Shown piece by piece: positions 15,960 to 24,523 of a stretch of DNA of 37,896 nt. The translations under genes were made by a program, and so were the position numbers. The stretch covers positions 1 to 37,896 of the forward strand of contig CAAFXG010000570.1 in NCBI GenBank assembly GCA_900766925.1, written 5' to 3'. Each line of letters opens with the position of its first letter. Within the stretch, counting starts at the first letter, position 1. Under the pieces are notes generated by a model, which made no database searches, had not been told where the DNA came from, and was given only the letters and a program-made list of their open reading frames with translations. This DNA comes from Lachnospiraceae bacterium. Lineage in GTDB: Bacteria; Bacillota; Clostridia; Lachnospirales; Lachnospiraceae.

Positions 15960-17318
15960 ATGAATAAGACACCCAAACAAGCCAATAATAAATCACTAAA
16001 AACACTTCTTACATGGATTTTTTCACTCCTCTGCCTTACAGTCGCAGAGTTATTTTTGCTTGCCGGTGTTTCGTTAATTCCACAGTCAGCCATCCAAAAG
16101 TGCACAAAGGAATCAGCTGATTATTTCATTCAAAAACCGGTGTTTTATTATACCGCCAAAAACGATTCTGCCTCTGTGATTGACCACTATGCAGATGCTA
16201 TACTTTTGAATATTCTCTACCATTTTGATTCGGAGCATCCTATTTCATCCTCACTCAAAGCCTCATATTATTACACTGACACGCATAACGAAAACGCAAA
16301 TTTACTTACTGCCGTAACCTCAGAGGTTACTCCAACCTATAATTATTTACGTTACTGGCATGGCTCAACGGTTTTAATCCGTCCCTTGCTTACCTTTCTG
16401 AATATAAGACAAATATATATACTTTTCGCAGTATTACTATCTATACTTACTGTTATTCTACTCGCCATGCTGTTCAGACAGAAATGTCCGGCCTGTGCAC
16501 GGGCTGTTTTGCTTGCCCTTATTTCTGTCTCCTTTTGGTATATTCCAATGAGCCTTGAATACATCTGGTGCTTCTTAATAATGCTTATTGCCGGAATAGG
16601 TATCACCTTACTATACAAAAAGAATAATTATGTTTCCGGATTATTCTTCCTTCTTATAGGAAATATCACCGCATATTTTGATTTTCTTACCACAGAAACC
16701 CTGACACTGTTGTTTCCTCTTTCATTATTGTTGATTTTAATGTATAAAAATAATCAGCTATGCGATGTAAAAGCAGGCTTTAAAATAATCATATTAGACT
16801 CAGTATCCTGGGGTATAGGCTATTTATCAGCCTGGCTTGCAAAGTGGAGCATCACCTCCATCGCACTTGGACGAAATATCTTTACGGAAGCGCTCTCCTC
16901 TGCTTCCGTAAGAGTAAATGGCAATACCGGAAATGCTCATGGAGCAGCACTTTCTGTAAGTGCACTCTTACGCAATATCTCATGTCTGTTCCCATTTAAC
17001 TTCATCAAAAGCCGTAGCTACGCCTATGCAATTGGATTTTTCTTATTATTGTTAGTGGTGTATTATCTGTTTAGAAAAAACGAAAAAAAGAATATTATGC
17101 CACGATTATTAACGGCATTATTCATAATTCCATATCTTAGGTATCTGACACTTGCAAACCACTCCTTCCTGCATTACTTCTTTACATATCGGGCGCAGTT
17201 TGCAAGCATCTTCTGCCTTTATATGATTTTTTGTTTCGGAATAGACCGAAATCTAGTTAATAAAACATTTTCAAAGAAATCCCGATTTGCATCCGGCTTT
17301 AGAAAATCCTCCGGGTAA
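15960..17318 (+). CDS. Polytopic membrane protein of unknown function
   Basis: A 452-aa protein with about ten hydrophobic helices. TM1 is at about 15-40. A large extracytoplasmic loop at about 45-125 (rich in Tyr, Asp and His, including YYTDTHNENANL and RYWHGSTVLIRPLL) precedes TM2 at about 135. The remaining helices fill residues about 150-430. A long first outer loop followed by a helix bundle is reminiscent of GT-C glycosyltransferases or polymerase-type envelope proteins, but I cannot see a decisive catalytic motif. The ribosome site is AGGAGC. It probably shares the LytTR-PAS transcript. It ends only 9 bp from the convergent GGDEF gene with no clear terminator. Confidence 0.7.
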   Translation: MNKTPKQANNKSLKTLLTWIFSLLCLTVAELFLLAGVSLIPQSAIQKCTKESADYFIQKPVFYYTAKNDSASVIDHYADAILLNILYHFDSEHPISSSLKASYYYTDTHNENANLLTAVTSEVTPTYNYLRYWHGSTVLIRPLLTFLNIRQIYILFAVLLSILTVILLAMLFRQKCPACARAVLLALISVSFWYIPMSLEYIWCFLIMLIAGIGITLLYKKNNYVSGLFFLLIGNITAYFDFLTTETLTLLFPLSLLLILMYKNNQLCDVKAGFKIIILDSVSWGIGYLSAWLAKWSITSIALGRNIFTEALSSASVRVNGNTGNAHGAALSVSALLRNISCLFPFNFIKSRSYAYAIGFFLLLLVVYYLFRKNEKKNIMPRLLTALFIIPYLRYLTLANHSFLHYFFTYRAQFASIFCLYMIFCFGIDRNLVNKTFSKKSRFASGFRKSSG

Positions 17319-17327
17319 AGCTGCGTC

Positions 17328-18626
17328 TTAGCGAATCTCCTCTCCCGGCTTCTTCTTTGACTTCTTGTCCATATACATTCTCTCATCTGCATGCTTCAGC
17401 AGTCCTGCATAGTCGTATCCCTTTTCACCATAGACAACTCCAACTGCAATCACGCAGTCAATTCCATCATCTGCGGTATTTAATCTGGCTAGTTCTTCCT
17501 CCCAGCGTTGCTTAATGCTACTAGTTTCCTCTTCTGATACATTTTCTGCAACCATAAGAAACTCATCTCCACCCATGCGGAATGCATGTACACGGTTGCT
17601 GGTCACCTTGCGGAAACTGTTTGCCGCCTTTATTATCAGCTTATCTCCTGCTTCATGTCCAAACTGGTCATTCATCTTCTTGAGGTTGTTAACATCAAAA
17701 TTAAATATAGCAATAGAATCTAAATCAGCAAATCTATTCTCTGCCATATCAAGATATTTTGCCTTGTTATAAAGTCCTGTCAATCCATCATGCTCACTTG
17801 CATATACTAATTTTTCACGCATAACGCCATTTTCAATATACAGACTGATTACACTCTTTAGGGTAGCTTCATTTAAAGATTCCCTGTCCATATTAGGCCA
17901 TACTCCCAGATATAGTGCATATTTCTGTCCTGAAACCTCTCCACTTACAAGCTTACGGTATTTACTGTCCTCCTTAGCTCCATTTAGCTTAAGAACTTCC
18001 TGTACCCTTTCATCAAAGCTTTTAAAGAGCATATCATCCTCACAGCTCTCATCAAACAAAGCAGCTACACTCTCATCACAATCAACACGGTCATTGCTGT
18101 ACATATTTCCAAGCTTGTTGTAGGTAATAATATCCATCGCATCATCACGCTGAATCATAAAGTACGCTTTACTGGTATTAAAATAATCTGCAAGCATTGG
18201 AAGAAGCTCATAATAGGTCTGCGATAATTTCTCAAGCACAGCTGTCTGGAATTTGGAAAGCTTGCGGAAAAATCCCATGTACTTGGTAATATCCCTGTTT
18301 AAGCCCATATATTCTGTAATATCAGTAACCTGATGAATCTTATAGCGTTTTCCCTCTTTCGAAAACAAACCGGAGTTGAATTTAAAATACTTCTTTGTAC
18401 TGGTATCAATATACTCCCACTCAACTGCATCTCCACCCTCTTCCAGGGTTGGACACTCATCATTCCACACAAATATTTCTTCTGCGTCCATGCCAACAAC
18501 TGCATCACCATATTTCTTCTTAAAATATGAATCCGCATAAACAATCTCTGCAGAGCCCTCTGCTACAATTGCAATACCTCCAACCTTATCCGACATAAAC
18601 TGCACAATTTCTTCTTTAAAATCCAT
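17328..18626 (-). CDS. PAS-GGDEF diguanylate cyclase
   Basis: A 432-aa soluble protein. Residues about 15-105 look like a PAS domain, 125-255 like a GAF-type sensory domain, and 275-425 form a GGDEF domain. The catalytic loop is intact (R-M-G-G-D-E-F at 350-356), as are the metal and substrate regions (FDVNNLKKMNDQFGHEAGDKLI), so c-di-GMP synthesis is expected. The usual RxxD inhibitory site before the loop is absent, so product feedback at that site is unlikely. It is last in the seven-gene operon, 30 bp after the STAS gene, with an AGGGAGGT ribosome site. Its position makes it a candidate output of the partner switch. No transmembrane segment is seen. Confidence 0.9.
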   Translation of the reverse strand: MDFKEEIVQFMSDKVGGIAIVAEGSAEIVYADSYFKKKYGDAVVGMDAEEIFVWNDECPTLEEGGDAVEWEYIDTSTKKYFKFNSGLFSKEGKRYKIHQVTDITEYMGLNRDITKYMGFFRKLSKFQTAVLEKLSQTYYELLPMLADYFNTSKAYFMIQRDDAMDIITYNKLGNMYSNDRVDCDESVAALFDESCEDDMLFKSFDERVQEVLKLNGAKEDSKYRKLVSGEVSGQKYALYLGVWPNMDRESLNEATLKSVISLYIENGVMREKLVYASEHDGLTGLYNKAKYLDMAENRFADLDSIAIFNFDVNNLKKMNDQFGHEAGDKLIIKAANSFRKVTSNRVHAFRMGGDEFLMVAENVSEEETSSIKQRWEEELARLNTADDGIDCVIAVGVVYGEKGYDYAGLLKHADERMYMDKKSKKKPGEEIR

Positions 18627-18656
18627 ATTTACCTCCCTTTTTGCAACGCATACTTC

Positions 18657-18959
18657 TTATTCAAAGGTCAAAATATCAGCAAAGCCGGTCATTTCAAAAA
18701 CTTCCATAACATCACCAATGACATTCTTTACAACCATTGTTCCGCCAAGTCCGTTCATTTTCTTCTGTGCCCACAAAATAGCACGAAGACCGGAGCTTGC
18801 CACATAATCACATGCATCCATATCAAGGACAAATTCCTCAACAGGCTCTACTAATAATTCCTCTAACTCCTTCATCATAACCGGTGCAGCATTCGTATCA
18901 ATTCTGCCTACCACACTTACGATAAGCTTATTTCCATCCTGTTCTTTTTTTAATTCCAT
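18657..18959 (-). CDS. STAS-domain anti-anti-sigma factor (SpoIIAA/RsbV-like)
   Basis: A 100-aa single-domain STAS protein. The phosphorylation-loop motif DYVASSGLRAILWA matches SpoIIAA/RsbV, and S56, the second Ser, is the expected phospho-acceptor. In known systems the unphosphorylated form binds the HATPase anti-sigma kinase and frees its target, while phosphorylation by that kinase blocks binding and a PP2C phosphatase restores it. The kinase gene lies 24 bp upstream and a PP2C gene three positions before that, giving the complete three-protein set. The ribosome site is AGGAGGG. Confidence 0.93.
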   Translation of the reverse strand: MELKKEQDGNKLIVSVVGRIDTNAAPVMMKELEELLVEPVEEFVLDMDACDYVASSGLRAILWAQKKMNGLGGTMVVKNVIGDVMEVFEMTGFADILTFE

Positions 18960-18983
18960 ATTACCCTCCTATTATCCGACAGC

Positions 18984-19412
18984 CTAGATCTGCCATTTTT
19001 TTGTCATAGTTACAATATTTTCTTGTTGCTTATATTCATAGGACACAGTATCCATAATATTTTTTACCATATAAATACCTAGTCCGCCAATTTCCCTCTC
19101 GTCAGCTGATAAAGTAATATCAGGATCCTCCTTCGCCAGCGGGTCAAATGGTATTCCGCCATCCCTTATTACTATGCTGACCTCACTACAAGCTTCATTT
19201 GAATCCCCATTAAGTTCAATAGTGCAGCTTCCGCCTTTGTCTGCATATGCATAATTTACAACATTTGCATACAACTCCTCAACACAGAGCAGGATTTTCA
19301 TCACTATTTTCATAGGGCAGGAATACGCCTCTAAAAACGCTTCCACGCCGGAAGTCACCATATCAAGATATTCCATTGACGCTTCTACTGTTATAATTTT
19401 CTTATTATCCAA
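18984..19412 (-). CDS. RsbW/SpoIIAB-like anti-sigma serine kinase
   Basis: A 142-aa GHKL-fold ATPase. The N box (EELYANVVNYAY, about 46-57), the G1 box (RDGGIPFDP, about 89-97) and the G2 box (GGLGIYMVKN, about 118-127) are visible. This is the size and layout of RsbW/SpoIIAB kinases, which sequester a sigma factor or other partner and phosphorylate a STAS antagonist. The start is a TTG at 19412 behind GGAGGT at about 9-nt spacing; an ATG nearer the ribosome site leads to a stop after four codons. No sigma factor gene lies in the window, so its target is unknown. Confidence 0.9.
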   Translation of the reverse strand: MDNKKIITVEASMEYLDMVTSGVEAFLEAYSCPMKIVMKILLCVEELYANVVNYAYADKGGSCTIELNGDSNEACSEVSIVIRDGGIPFDPLAKEDPDITLSADEREIGGLGIYMVKNIMDTVSYEYKQQENIVTMTKKWQI

Positions 19413-19427
19413 TCGTCATGACCTCCA

Positions 19428-20207
19428 TCATAAGCTACATAAATGCTCCAGTGACCTTCTGATTTTATCCATTCCGGTTACCTCTATCAACACTGTTGCC
19501 TCCGGAAAAAATTTTTCATAATATTCTTTAAATTTCTTCCAATCAATTTTACCATCGCCGATTGCAAGATGTAAATCCTGAATAAAATCATTATCATTTA
19601 TATGGATATGCTTCACATAAGGCGCCAGCGTTTGTACCCAGTCATCAAGCCTGTCCGGATTGCCAAATACATGGGCATGAGCATAGTCAAAGCACACGCC
19701 AAAATTCTCATACCCCTTCATAGTCTCTGCAAGCTGTGCCAAAAGCTCCGGTGTGTCATCAAACATATTTTCAATGTATATTTGCAAATTCTTATGCTCA
19801 ATAAGCTTTTTACTCCAATACTCCGCATTTCGCTTCACAAAGTTATCCCTATAGCTCTCTGTCTTGAAATTAGCAATGTAATTAGTATGAAAAACAACAC
19901 CCTTTACCCCAAGACACTCAGCAATGGCTAAGCTCTGCTCCACACGGTAGTCAGAAGCATCTGCAATTAAAGGGTCATCCGAAAACACTGTCACATCCAG
20001 AAACACACCATGCAAGGTACAATAATCAGGCATCGTCTCTTCATTGAGATACTGAGCCGTTATTTCGTCCAATTTGGAAATATCATCTAAAACCTTCGGC
20101 ATAAAAAAGTCGTTATATTCAAAGCCCAGACCATACTGCCCTGCCAGCTCTGTATATTCGGCAAGCTCAGAACGTTCAGGAATTACTAAAAGCTTTTTAA
20201 ACATCAT
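19428..20207 (-). CDS. Xylose isomerase-like TIM-barrel protein (sugar phosphate isomerase/epimerase family)
   Basis: A 259-aa AP-endonuclease-2/xylose-isomerase-like barrel. Candidate metal and catalytic residues fall at the expected strand ends: H in TLHGVF (about 65), H in VVFHTNY (about 107), E in IYIENM (about 146), D and H in CFDYAHAH (about 173-179), H in KHIHINDND (about 205), GDGKIDW, and E in VLIEVTG (about 242). The substrate is not predictable. It overlaps the cyclase gene by 4 bp (ATGATG) and lies 15 bp before the anti-sigma kinase gene, so it is co-translated with signalling proteins, an unusual setting for a sugar enzyme. Confidence 0.82.
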   Translation of the reverse strand: MMFKKLLVIPERSELAEYTELAGQYGLGFEYNDFFMPKVLDDISKLDEITAQYLNEETMPDYCTLHGVFLDVTVFSDDPLIADASDYRVEQSLAIAECLGVKGVVFHTNYIANFKTESYRDNFVKRNAEYWSKKLIEHKNLQIYIENMFDDTPELLAQLAETMKGYENFGVCFDYAHAHVFGNPDRLDDWVQTLAPYVKHIHINDNDFIQDLHLAIGDGKIDWKKFKEYYEKFFPEATVLIEVTGMDKIRRSLEHLCSL

Positions 20208-22000
20208 TTTGCACGCTCCCCCTTTATTCCTGTGACAGAATATACAAACACCTCATTTGATTTTCCCTTCAAAGGAATGGCGCCAACCTCTTCTACCTCT
20301 ACACGGTCCTTCACACGCTCGTAAATAACATCACTTATTAACACCTGACCCTTTTTTGCATTTGCCTCAAGCCGGGCCGCTGTGTTAACCGTATCACCAA
20401 TCGCAGTAAAATCCATTCGGAAGTCGCATCCAATATTACCTACAACTGCAGGACCACAGTTTACGCCTACACCAAAGCCCACACTTCGACCGAAGCGTTC
20501 CATCAGCTCGCCCTCAAGTGCGATTCCGCCCTGCACAATATCCCACGCAGCACATACTGCCCTAAACTCATAATCATCCAAATCGAACGGAGAGTTAAAC
20601 ACAGCCATCGTAGCATCTCCGACAAACTTATCAAGCGTTCCCTTGTTCTTGAAAATCGACTCTGTAGTCAACGCAAGATAGCTGTTTAAGATTTCCACCA
20701 CCTGCTCAGGCTCTAACACCTCAGACATTGTTGTAAATCCACGGATATCCACAAACAAAACTGCAATGTCGCGGTTTTCACCTCCAAGCTTAATGTGGAA
20801 ATCTCCCTTTCGGGAAATCTCGTCAACAATCTCAGGTGCAACATATTTCTTAAATGCTTTTAATACCTTCTTCTGCTTCAGTTTTTCTAAAATATATCCT
20901 ATAGCCAGACAATATATATATGATAAAATCAGCACAAGCGGTGCATATATCAAGCTGATTGTTGTTCCTTTATTGTTAAGCACAACACCTGTGATAAGCT
21001 CAGCTGCAATTCCAATAACAAGAAGTATTGTTGATAACCATATTTTGGTTCTCTTAAACAGAAAATGTAATATTGCACAGATAAGCCCAAGTAATGCACC
21101 GAACAAATATGGATTTCCATTTACAGAAAAACGATTCTGTATAAATGCCTGAAGGATATTCGCATGAATTTCGACTCCAAACATCTGACTACTATTACCA
21201 TTCGGTACATTGAAATTATCCTGCATACCGGAAGCATAGGCACCCACTAAAACTATACTGTCCTTAAATACACGTACGTCAATCTTACCATTTAACACAT
21301 CAATCAGAGAAATACATTCATAATCTCCCGGCTTACCGGAATAATTAATCAGAGTTCTTCCGGTCTTATCTGACAATATCTTATTGGGCTCAGTACCGGT
21401 TTTTTCACAATAAAGCTCATAGATTGCCTTAGGGAGCATCGTCTGCTCCTGTCCCTCATAATTTTCATTCATAAGGACACGACGAACTGTACTATCAGAA
21501 TCCTGTGCTACATTTGTATAAGCACAGATTGTCTCTTTACGTAATTCCTCATATGGATAAATAATAGTGTCAATCGGATAAACCTTCATACCATATTCGT
21601 TTATCTCCGGTTTTTCCCTGTAAATAAGCTGTGTTGCAACAACAACATTTCCATATTCTCCTGCTGCCCTTGCAAATGCATCATCGCCTGCTTCATCTAC
21701 ATGTCCGGAGAAAATAATATCGAATCCAATCACGGAAGGGCGTGTATCCTCGTTGGAATTAAGTATTTCCAACAAATCTGCATAGAGCTGTCTGGACCAG
21801 GTTCCGAAAGGACCAAGCTCCTCCAATGTCCTCTCATCAATTCCAATGATTTTGATATCGCTCATTACACCTCTTGGCTTCTGGTATAACGCATCCTTAA
21901 CAATATAATCAAGCGGTGCAAGAAGATTACTGATTGACATCAAAAAAACGAGCGTCCATACAACAATTGCTTCTAAAAAATCTCTAATAATATTCTTCAT
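20204..22000 (-). CDS. CHASE2-domain adenylate cyclase (class III)
   Basis: A 598-aa membrane sensor enzyme. TM1 is at about 12-30, an extracytoplasmic CHASE2 domain at about 35-290, three TM helices at about 298-370, and a class III cyclase domain at about 408-580. Catalytic residues are present: metal Asp D418 (VDIRGF) and D462 (VGD), and transition-state N539 and R543 (NTAAR). The base-specifying positions are K458 (LDKFVGD) and T532 (DFTAIGD), the Lys/Thr pair common in bacterial adenylate cyclases, so cAMP is the expected product. The gene sits 21 bp after a PP2C gene carrying a cyclic-nucleotide-binding domain, which is the obvious cAMP receiver. The ribosome site is GAGGGA. Confidence 0.92.
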   Translation of the reverse strand: MKNIIRDFLEAIVVWTLVFLMSISNLLAPLDYIVKDALYQKPRGVMSDIKIIGIDERTLEELGPFGTWSRQLYADLLEILNSNEDTRPSVIGFDIIFSGHVDEAGDDAFARAAGEYGNVVVATQLIYREKPEINEYGMKVYPIDTIIYPYEELRKETICAYTNVAQDSDSTVRRVLMNENYEGQEQTMLPKAIYELYCEKTGTEPNKILSDKTGRTLINYSGKPGDYECISLIDVLNGKIDVRVFKDSIVLVGAYASGMQDNFNVPNGNSSQMFGVEIHANILQAFIQNRFSVNGNPYLFGALLGLICAILHFLFKRTKIWLSTILLVIGIAAELITGVVLNNKGTTISLIYAPLVLILSYIYCLAIGYILEKLKQKKVLKAFKKYVAPEIVDEISRKGDFHIKLGGENRDIAVLFVDIRGFTTMSEVLEPEQVVEILNSYLALTTESIFKNKGTLDKFVGDATMAVFNSPFDLDDYEFRAVCAAWDIVQGGIALEGELMERFGRSVGFGVGVNCGPAVVGNIGCDFRMDFTAIGDTVNTAARLEANAKKGQVLISDVIYERVKDRVEVEEVGAIPLKGKSNEVFVYSVTGIKGERAK

Positions 22001-22021
22001 AAATCCCTCTTATGTTTTGTC

Positions 22022-23200
22022 TTACTTACGGCTCAAATACACCATTGTAATGTCGTCTGCCTGCATCTCTCCATCAGCAAATGCGTCAACCTCGTCATAC
22101 ATTTTGTCAATAAATATATCTGCATCCCCTGCCTTTTCTTTGTGACGATTAAGCATTGCTTCAAGATATGCATCTCCAAACAGCTCCTGTTTTGGATTAA
22201 GAGCCTCTGTCACACCATCAGTATATAAATAAATACAGTCACCCTTCTTTAAATCCAAATACTGCTCCCTGTAAGGCACATCCTCCATCATTCCGAGCAC
22301 CATATTGGCCTTAGCCGTTATCATCCTAAATTCTCCGTCTCCTTCACAAACGAACGGAAGATTATGTCCTGCATTGATAAATGTCACTCGGTCTGTTTCC
22401 AAATCAAGCACGCATATAAACGCAGTCACAAACATCATTGCCTCATTCTTATAGCAAAGCTGATTATTTGCACGACTTGCCACCTCCGCAAGCGGAAGAC
22501 CAAGAGTTGCATAGTTTTTGATATGTGTCTTTGCCATACTCATAAACATCGCTGCAGGAACACCTTTTCCGGAAACATCTGCAATCAGAAAGCACATATG
22601 AGTATCATCTATCATAAACATATCATAGAAGTCGCCACCAACCTCCTTCGCCGGACGCATTCTTGCAGTCAGCTTCACATCCTGTAATTTATTAAATATT
22701 GTAAAATCATTCTCCAGACATCCTGCCTGAATCTGTGTTGCAATAGCAAGCTCAGATTTGATACGCTCACGCTCTGAAACAAGCTTTGTCGTCTTTGTGT
22801 AAAGCATATTCATGAAGGTTCCATACACCTTACGGTTTTCAGATGCGATCTCATCAAATAACTTTTTTGAAATATTAGCACAAATAACATCTCCACGGGC
22901 ACGAACCGTCGCCGCACGAATATCATCATTGATAAGCCCTAACTCCCCAATGAAATCTCCCACAGAAAGAGTATTAATCAGGGAATTAGATGAACTATAT
23001 ACATCAGCAATTCCATCCAAAATAATATACATACCATCGTCACTTTCCTGTCCGTATGTAACAATATCCTGTCCCGATGAAATTTTCACCTCCGTCATTG
23101 CTTCCAAAAAGGCCTTCGTACCATCACTGATTGTACCTTTGTTCGTAATCTGAAAGAATTCCTGAATAGTAGTTACCTGTTTCAAACGTTCAATATCCAT
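22022..23200 (-). CDS. Cyclic-nucleotide-binding PP2C (SpoIIE/RsbU-type) phosphatase
   Basis: A 392-aa protein. Residues about 20-125 form a cNMP-binding domain with an intact phosphate-binding cassette (GDFIGELGLI then RAATV): E86 and R95 are the residues that contact the ribose and phosphate of cAMP in CAP/PKA-type sites. A helical linker (about 130-165, TKLVSERERIKSELAIATQIQ) is of the signalling-helix type. Residues about 170-390 are a SpoIIE-type PP2C with metal Asp residues D190 (GGDFYD), D208 (ADVSGKG), D328 (YTDGV) and D382/D383 (ADDIT). It would dephosphorylate the STAS protein of the same operon in response to cAMP. No membrane segment is seen. Confidence 0.93.
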   Translation of the reverse strand: MDIERLKQVTTIQEFFQITNKGTISDGTKAFLEAMTEVKISSGQDIVTYGQESDDGMYIILDGIADVYSSSNSLINTLSVGDFIGELGLINDDIRAATVRARGDVICANISKKLFDEIASENRKVYGTFMNMLYTKTTKLVSERERIKSELAIATQIQAGCLENDFTIFNKLQDVKLTARMRPAKEVGGDFYDMFMIDDTHMCFLIADVSGKGVPAAMFMSMAKTHIKNYATLGLPLAEVASRANNQLCYKNEAMMFVTAFICVLDLETDRVTFINAGHNLPFVCEGDGEFRMITAKANMVLGMMEDVPYREQYLDLKKGDCIYLYTDGVTEALNPKQELFGDAYLEAMLNRHKEKAGDADIFIDKMYDEVDAFADGEMQADDITMVYLSRK

Positions 23201-23257
23201 ACCGACCCCCGCACGTATTCTCCATTATCTATAGTTACTTCACTCTTACGAATGTGA

Positions 23258-24295
23258 TTACTTCCACTGAATTGTCGTATCCTCTTCTACCGGTTTTGTA
23301 AAATCATAATCCCACTCACCGGTTGCTGCCGGAATAAGCGATGGTTGCGTAGCACATTCGCCCGCCTCAACAACCTGAGTTCCAAAAACAGCACCATTAT
23401 ACATAAAGGTTACTGTATACTCTCTCGCCTGCGCCTCTGTGGTTTCCTCTTCTGTTGTATTAGTTGTCTGCTTTGAATCATCCTCTGTAACATCAGCTTC
23501 TGTAGACTCATCAGCTTCTGTAGACTCATCAGCTTCTGTAGACTCATCAGCTTCTGTCTCTGTGTCATCCTTTTTCTCACCTAACTCATCCATCAGTTTT
23601 TCAATTATTTCCTTAAACTTCTCCTGAACAGTCTGTGGCAATTGCGAAAAATCAATTGCATCTACATCTGTCAAATAATCTGTTTTCTCATCGTCCTGAT
23701 AAATTATTACCTCATATCCACGTCCAACCAAAACTTCCTTGTCACTAATGGTTCCATCCGGATAAACTAGTTGTGATACAACCTTTCCTTCCAGCGTACT
23801 AAGCTTGGTATAACAAACACCATTTTCATCAAATGTGACCTCTACTCTGAATATTGTACCTCTTACAGCCATCGTAGAATTCGGTGTGTTTACCTCATAA
23901 GCAGACTCTGTACTTAGCTTATCCTGAATCTCATTTGTAATTGCACCTTTTTTGAGTTCGATCAAAGTCTTGCTATTTGCGCTGCTTCCCTCTGCCACAA
24001 GAGAAAATTCCGTATCCGGTTCTACATATATGTACTTATCCTCATCCAGCTTAAGAGTCATTGACCCTTCATCTACACGCACGGTATCACCTGATTCAAG
24101 AAGCATATTTGCATATGGTTCTATATCATCAATACCATCTCTTTGAACAAAAGCTGTTCCCTCTACCTCATAGATTTTAATAACTCTATATGCATCCTTT
24201 TTGTTTGACAACAGTAAAACCACAACAATTACTGCTATTATCAAAACTACCGCTGCAGCCGCAAATATCCACAATTTGTTTTTGTTTTTTTTCAT
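23258..24295 (-). CDS. Membrane-anchored FecR-domain protein
   Basis: A 345-aa protein with one N-terminal TM helix (about 8-30) after a Lys-rich start, so most of it is outside the cell. Residues about 40-210 are a FecR-type domain, including the hallmark TPNSTMAVRGTIFRVEV (about 137-153). A low-complexity acidic Thr/Glu/Asp stalk follows (about 241-290, with TEADES repeats). The C-terminus (about 292-345, YTVTFMYNGAVFG...ATQPS...W) resembles a listeria-type/InlB B-repeat beta module. As first gene of the signalling operon it may sense a surface ligand together with the CHASE2 domain; I recall FecR and CHASE2-cyclase genes being neighbours elsewhere. The ribosome site is AGGAG. Confidence 0.83.
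   Translation of the reverse strand: MKKNKNKLWIFAAAAVVLIIAVIVVVLLLSNKKDAYRVIKIYEVEGTAFVQRDGIDDIEPYANMLLESGDTVRVDEGSMTLKLDEDKYIYVEPDTEFSLVAEGSSANSKTLIELKKGAITNEIQDKLSTESAYEVNTPNSTMAVRGTIFRVEVTFDENGVCYTKLSTLEGKVVSQLVYPDGTISDKEVLVGRGYEVIIYQDDEKTDYLTDVDAIDFSQLPQTVQEKFKEIIEKLMDELGEKKDDTETEADESTEADESTEADESTEADVTEDDSKQTTNTTEEETTEAQAREYTVTFMYNGAVFGTQVVEAGECATQPSLIPAATGEWDYDFTKPVEEDTTIQWK
23491..23557 (-). repeat. 18-bp tandem repeat in FecR-protein stalk
   Basis: Three exact 18-bp units, CATCAGCTTCTGTAGACT on the plus strand at 23491, 23509 and 23527, are followed by a partial fourth of 13 nt. They encode TEADES hexapeptides. In-frame copy-number change would lengthen or shorten the extracellular stalk. 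Confidence 0.9.
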
Positions 24296-24355
24296 ACTTT
24301 TCTCCTATTTCAATATACAAATTTTCCATTATACAGACCCAATTTCACAAGTAAA

Positions 24356-24384
24356 AGTTTAGCAAAATTTCAATTGTATGTCAA
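24356..24384 (-). promoter_or_regulatory. Promoter of the FecR/PP2C/cyclase/partner-switch operon
   Basis: On the minus strand there is a consensus -35 TTGACA (24384-24379), a 17-nt spacer ending TGC, and a -10 TAAACT (24361-24356). The start is expected near 24349. A second TATAAT at 24333-24328 may give an additional start. It shares 23 of 29 positions with the secreted-protein promoter at 28353-28381. Confidence 0.75.
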
Positions 24385-24461
24385 TTATTACTAAATTAAA
24401 ATTATAATATTAATCTTTTTATTCATTTTATGTTCATATATATGATTTTAAATTTAAATAT

Positions 24462-24490
24462 TTGACTTTATATTTTTCATATGCTATTTT
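24462..24490 (+). promoter_or_regulatory. Promoter of GT2 gene
   Basis: On the plus strand there is TTGACT (24462-24467), a 17-nt spacer ending TGC, and TATTTT (24485-24490). The start is expected near 24497, about 27 nt before the ATG. It is divergent from the FecR operon promoter. Confidence 0.6.
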
Positions 24491-24523
24491 GATTAAAATA
24501 TCACGAAGAAGAATGAGAGCTTT

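Noticed and set aside
17300..17350. Shared terminator between the convergent membrane-protein and GGDEF genes
   Set aside because: Only a CCGGG/CCCGG pairing of about 5 bp with a long loop and no T tract is present.
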